From an uncultured Oscillospiraceae bacterium (GTDB taxonomy: Bacteria; Bacillota; Clostridia; Oscillospirales; Ruminococcaceae), in assembly GCA_934465295.1 (NCBI GenBank), contig CAKSKU010000020.1, forward strand, positions 1-42,236: a stretch of DNA of 42,236 nt. Direction: 5' to 3'. The notes below the pieces were generated by a model that saw only the letters and a program-made list of their open reading frames with translations, did no database searches and had not been told where the DNA came from. How positions within the stretch are numbered: the first letter of the stretch is position 1; each line of letters begins with the position of its first letter. This document shows positions 39,255-42,236 of this stretch, one piece after another. The translations under genes and the position numbers were made by a program.

Positions 39255-39283
39255 TTGCAATTTTTTTAGAAATGTTGTATCAT
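39255..39283 (+). promoter_or_regulatory. Promoter of the GH26-like gene
   Basis: TTGCAA (39255-39260) and TATCAT (39278-39283) are 17 bp apart, just upstream of the palindromic operator. Confidence 0.65.
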
Positions 39284-39295
39284 TAGTTTTAGAAA

Positions 39296-39313
39296 GTTGA
39301 AAACGTTTTCAAC
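39296..39313. promoter_or_regulatory. 18-bp perfect palindrome, LacI/CcpA-like operator
   Basis: GTTGAAAACGTTTTCAAC is a perfect palindrome centred on CG, as in cre sites and LacI-family operators. It starts 13 bp after the -10, where a bound repressor would block transcription. Confidence 0.75.
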
Positions 39314-39350
39314 GATTGCTGATTTTTTTATATAATACGGAGGAGAAGTT

Positions 39351-40796
39351 ATGGCAGATAAAATTTACGGCGTTCATATGGGCGCAGCAAAGTACGCAGT
39401 TGATATCGGCGACGGTTCGGAAAGAGGAGAATATGTAAATCAGGATTATATAATCAATAAGCTCGGCAGACCCCACAGAGCTGTTTCGCTTATGTATTGC
39501 TATTATCCGCTCGATAAGGAGTTCCCGGGAAGAATTTCCGAAGTCATGAAGGATGCAAATGTAACATTCCAGTGGGACTATCCTTACGATGACTATTTCA
39601 CATATAAGGGCGGTCTTGAGGGTGACAGAACGGGCGAACCTTTCACATATATGCGTGATGTTCGCCGTCACGGTCAGGACGTAAACCTTACACTCACCGT
39701 TGACCCTAACGTTTCCGATGAACAGCTCATCGCTATCGCAAAGGATCTCCGCACATTCGGCAGAATGTTCCTCAGAATCAACCACGAAGCAACGGGCAAC
39801 TGGTTCTCTTTCAACAAGAGAGCAACATACCAGCAGGTTGCTGACTTCTTCGTTCATTTTTCAAAGATCATTCACGAATATGCACCGAATGTTAAGACGG
39901 TAATGTGCATCGGTGGTATCGAACACCCCGAAAACGGCGAAGAAATGGAAAAGGAAAAGGAGTTCGCTCAGTGCGTTCCCGAGGCTGATGTTTGGTCTGT
40001 TGATAAATATATGGCTCTTCACTGGGGTTGGCCTTTCGACGTTGCAGAGCCGGGCGGAACATCTCACTCACGCAGCAAGGTCGAGAATACCTACAACCTC
40101 ACAAAGCTCAGCTACGAAAGATTTAAGTATCTCAACGGCGGCGTTGGCAAGCCGATGACAATGGCTGAATTCAACGCTGACGGTGACGTTACAGGTCCTT
40201 ACGATCAGGCAAAAATGGTTCGTGACTTCTGCGATATCCTCGAAAAGGAGCAGCCAGACTGGTTCAGTGGCTTCACAATGTATCAGTTCCGTGACCGAGG
40301 CAGGCTCGGACTTGAGATCCAAGACCCGAACAATGAAGATGTCGGCATTGAGCAGCCGCTTATGAAAACCTACAAGGAGATCATTCACAGCAAGCTTTTC
40401 AGCCCTGAAATGACACAGAATGATGAAGCACAGCTCCCCGTGACACTCCGTTGGGGCGGCTCGGAAGATGCTGACGGTATTGCAATTCCCGTGCATTTCG
40501 ACAGCGACCCTCACTTCTGCGAAGTTGTTTTCGATAAGGAAGACGATGGAAACTATATGCTCGAGATCAACGGCAAGTGGTTCTACAAGTCACCCGAGGC
40601 TCGCACTATCGACCTTATGCCTGCATTCTTTGAGAATCATCTTGACGGAGCAGCTGATATGACTATCAAGCTTTTCGCACCTCCTGCAAGCGGCGAAAAC
40701 GACAGCACTCAGGGCAGCGATTGGGATACAAACTATTACTACACGCTCAAAACTCTTCCAAAGGTTCGTGTTCTCTGCACACCTGTTGAAAAGTAA
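39351..40796 (+). CDS. Putative GH26-like glycoside hydrolase
   Basis: This 481-residue protein has no signal peptide. Residues about 1-320 look like a clan GH-A barrel. E146 in FLRINHEATGNWF recalls the HE acid/base of GH26, and E273 in MTMAEFNADG is a candidate nucleophile. Residues about 350-481 form a separate beta-rich domain that could bind carbohydrate. I cannot assign a family firmly, and GH26-like is my best reading. GGAGGAG lies 7 bp before the ATG. The promoter carries an operator typical of sugar-regulated genes. It is alone, and a MITE-like element begins 4 bp after its stop. Confidence 0.6.
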   Translation: MADKIYGVHMGAAKYAVDIGDGSERGEYVNQDYIINKLGRPHRAVSLMYCYYPLDKEFPGRISEVMKDANVTFQWDYPYDDYFTYKGGLEGDRTGEPFTYMRDVRRHGQDVNLTLTVDPNVSDEQLIAIAKDLRTFGRMFLRINHEATGNWFSFNKRATYQQVADFFVHFSKIIHEYAPNVKTVMCIGGIEHPENGEEMEKEKEFAQCVPEADVWSVDKYMALHWGWPFDVAEPGGTSHSRSKVENTYNLTKLSYERFKYLNGGVGKPMTMAEFNADGDVTGPYDQAKMVRDFCDILEKEQPDWFSGFTMYQFRDRGRLGLEIQDPNNEDVGIEQPLMKTYKEIIHSKLFSPEMTQNDEAQLPVTLRWGGSEDADGIAIPVHFDSDPHFCEVVFDKEDDGNYMLEINGKWFYKSPEARTIDLMPAFFENHLDGAADMTIKLFAPPASGENDSTQGSDWDTNYYYTLKTLPKVRVLCTPVEK

Positions 40797-40800
40797 TTTT

Positions 40801-40902
40801 ATACAAATTTTTAAACTGAAAGTGTACAAAAAATCAAGCAAAATCTCGAATAAATGGATTTTGCGCCGATTTTTTGTCTACACTTTGATTAAAAATTAGT
40901 AT
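40801..40902. mobile_element. MITE-like palindromic element, family II, copy D
   Basis: This 102-bp copy has tips ATACAAATTTTTAA and TTAAAAATTAGTAT. It aligns with copy C (15538-15640) in the opposite orientation, while its centre (AATCAAGC...ATCTCGAATA) matches family I. It lies 4 bp after the GH26-like stop codon. Confidence 0.8.
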
Positions 40903-40903
40903 T

Positions 40904-40936
40904 AAGGGTATCGATGAAATATCGGTACCCTTTTTG
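40904..40936 (+). terminator. Terminator after copy D
   Basis: AAGGGTATCGAT (40904-40915) pairs with ATCGGTACCCTT (40921-40932), followed by T residues. Confidence 0.88.
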
Positions 40937-40994
40937 CATACTCTTTCGATTTTCCGACTAAAATATAGGGGGAGAACTGAAAGGCGGTGCGGAG

Positions 40995-42134
40995 TTGGAG
41001 CGAAAGTATAAAATTATGATATTCGGAGGAACGCTTCTGCTCGCTGCGGCAGTAAACCCCGAGCTTGCTTTTCGGCTTATCAGCGGTGCATTTCAGGTGT
41101 TTCGTCCGATCATTATAGGAATGGCAGCAGCGTTCGTGATAAACCGCCCCGTCTGCAAGATATATGAACTTTGCGGTAAGCTTTCGGACGAAATTTTGTC
41201 ACGCTCGGCAAAGCGGCATTACACAGCTTTCAACAGCATCGCAAGGATAACCGCAAGCTCCCGAAGCGAAAAACACAAGGCTCGCTGGGTGCTGTCGGTC
41301 ACGCTCGGGTATATTCTTCTTGTTGCGATAGCTGCGGCGGCTGTCGGGATAATAATTCCGCAAATTCTGGACAGCGTTAAAATTCTCGTTTCAAACAGCG
41401 ACATATATTTTGACAGGATAAATTTTTTTTACAGTAAGCTTTCGGAAAATGACAAACTCGGAATAATCCCTGCTGTCGGTTCGATGATCGAAAAGGCAGG
41501 GGAGAAGCTGCCCGAGATAGCGGCTGATTTTTATGGAAAAACCGCAGGATTTGTCGGATTTCTGACCGATTTTTTCATCGGGATAGTGATCTCGATCTAT
41601 ATTCTCATTGCAAAGGATAAGCTGCGGAGCATCGTGCGAAGAATTTCGCAAAAAATAATGTCCGAACAGCGCTACAAGCGTTATGCGAAGCTTTATTACA
41701 CCGTTTATGAGGTCTTTTCACGCTTCGTCAGCGGTCAGATCACCGAGGCGGCAATTCTCGGCGGACTTTGCTATGTCGGAATGAAGCTCTTCAGGTTCGA
41801 TTATGCGCTTCTGATAAGCTTTATAATAGGCATAACCGCACTTATGCCTGTCGTTGGAGCGATAATAGGAACGATACCGTGTGCATTTCTGCTTTTCCTC
41901 GTCAAACCGATATCTGCAGTGTGGTTCGTGGTGTTTATAATCATTTTGCAGCAGCTTGAAAATAATCTTATATACCCGAAAGTGGTCGGAAAAAGTATGG
42001 GACTTCCGCCGCTGCCAGTGCTTATCGCAATTCTTATCGGCGCAAAGCTCGGCGGCTGTGTGGGAATACTTTTAGCAGTCCCGATAACCTCGGTGCTTTA
42101 CGGCATAATCAAGGAAAAGCTTGATGAAAATTAA
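40995..42134 (+). CDS. AI-2E family transporter
   Basis: This 379-residue polytopic membrane protein of the AI-2E (formerly UPF0118) family starts with an N-terminal helix pair (IFGGTLLLAAAVNPELAF). It contains a long cytoplasmic or amphipathic region (about 110-190), FVSGQITEAAILGGLCYVG, the family block ALMPVVGAIIGTIPCAFLL, and ENNLIYPKVVGKSMGLPPL at the C-terminus. Members export autoinducer-2 or, more often, act as ion antiporters. The start is TTG at 40995 with AAGGCGG 7 bp upstream; an ATG at 41016 lacks a good ribosome site. Confidence 0.85.
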   Translation: MERKYKIMIFGGTLLLAAAVNPELAFRLISGAFQVFRPIIIGMAAAFVINRPVCKIYELCGKLSDEILSRSAKRHYTAFNSIARITASSRSEKHKARWVLSVTLGYILLVAIAAAAVGIIIPQILDSVKILVSNSDIYFDRINFFYSKLSENDKLGIIPAVGSMIEKAGEKLPEIAADFYGKTAGFVGFLTDFFIGIVISIYILIAKDKLRSIVRRISQKIMSEQRYKRYAKLYYTVYEVFSRFVSGQITEAAILGGLCYVGMKLFRFDYALLISFIIGITALMPVVGAIIGTIPCAFLLFLVKPISAVWFVVFIIILQQLENNLIYPKVVGKSMGLPPLPVLIAILIGAKLGGCVGILLAVPITSVLYGIIKEKLDEN

Positions 42135-42165
42135 AATAACCGCTGTTCAAATTGACCTGATGATA

Positions 42166-42236
42166 TGTACCCAGAATCCTGGACACAATAAAATAGCTTA
42201 ACCCATGGATGCTAGCCTGTATAAAACAGGAGGCAT
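42166..42236 (+). mobile_element. Probable left end of an IS3-family element (partial)
   Basis: TGTACCCAGAATCCTGGACA (42166-42185) resembles IS3-family terminal repeats, and the window ends with AACAGGAGGCAT, a ribosome site just before an expected transposase start. The transposase itself lies outside the window, so this is tentative. Confidence 0.45.

Noticed and set aside
1..42236. CRISPR arrays, prophage or toxin-antitoxin modules
   Set aside because: No regularly spaced repeats, phage structural genes or toxin pairs were found. The lone XRE gene has no toxin partner.

Overview
The window looks like chromosome of a fibre-degrading anaerobic Firmicute of the Oscillospiraceae, most like Ruminococcus. 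The grounds are low-to-middling GC, strong AGGAGG-type ribosome sites, near-consensus sigma-A promoters, a lipoprotein GH5 cellulase, a GH113 mannanase, a cytoplasmic GH26-like enzyme, a single-chain dimeric glycyl-tRNA synthetase and a separate SecD/SecF pair. The genus is an inference, not something the sequence proves. Almost all of the window is core or housekeeping sequence. I see no prophage, CRISPR array or conjugative module. What looks like the left end of an insertion sequence enters at the far right edge.

Layout, left to right. 176-262: tRNA-Leu(CAA). 390-4000: two TrkA/RCK-type proteins and a very long FtsA/actin-like protein in one operon. 4069-4212, minus: a 47-residue protein that is 85 % Gln+Asn. 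4381-5904: malQ, convergent with cdd (6166-6546). 6762-11846: acn, a DUF3795 protein, a TraX-family membrane protein, icd and rex, an oxidative-branch TCA operon ending with the NADH-sensing repressor. 12098-14473: a probable lipoprotein and the GH5 cellulase. 14516-15428, minus: LytTR regulator with its DUF3021 membrane partner. 15662-17032, minus: trmL and a pyridoxamine kinase. 17185-20575: an MnmM-like methyltransferase, a IICBA PTS permease and an XRE regulator.

20787-25434, minus: glycyl-tRNA synthetase, secDF and a cytidylate-kinase-like protein. 25448-30322, minus: a complete branched-chain amino acid ABC transporter (binding protein, two permeases, two ATPases). 30628-34701, minus: feoA, feoB, a 52-residue FeoB-associated Cys-rich protein, queH and GH113. 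35016-36523: a sugar isomerase/epimerase with a ThuA-like partner. 36797-39152: rpmG-secE-nusG-rplK-rplA, closed by a terminator with no rplJL behind it. 39351-40796: GH26-like enzyme behind an 18-bp perfect palindrome. 40995-42134: AI-2E family transporter.

The most unusual features lie between genes. Four 102-103 bp palindromic elements (6064-6166, 15538-15640, 20680-20781, 40801-40902) share ATACTAA/TTAGTAT tips and related cores, form two sub-families, and each sits 0-22 bp beyond the 3' end of a gene. They look like a miniature mobile element family that may double as 3'-end hairpins. Other items of interest are the Gln/Asn micro-protein, a multi-stem leader between rplK and rplA, structured leaders in the liv operon, tandem operator-like boxes at feoA, and a TrkA homologue that has lost its nucleotide-binding acidic residues.
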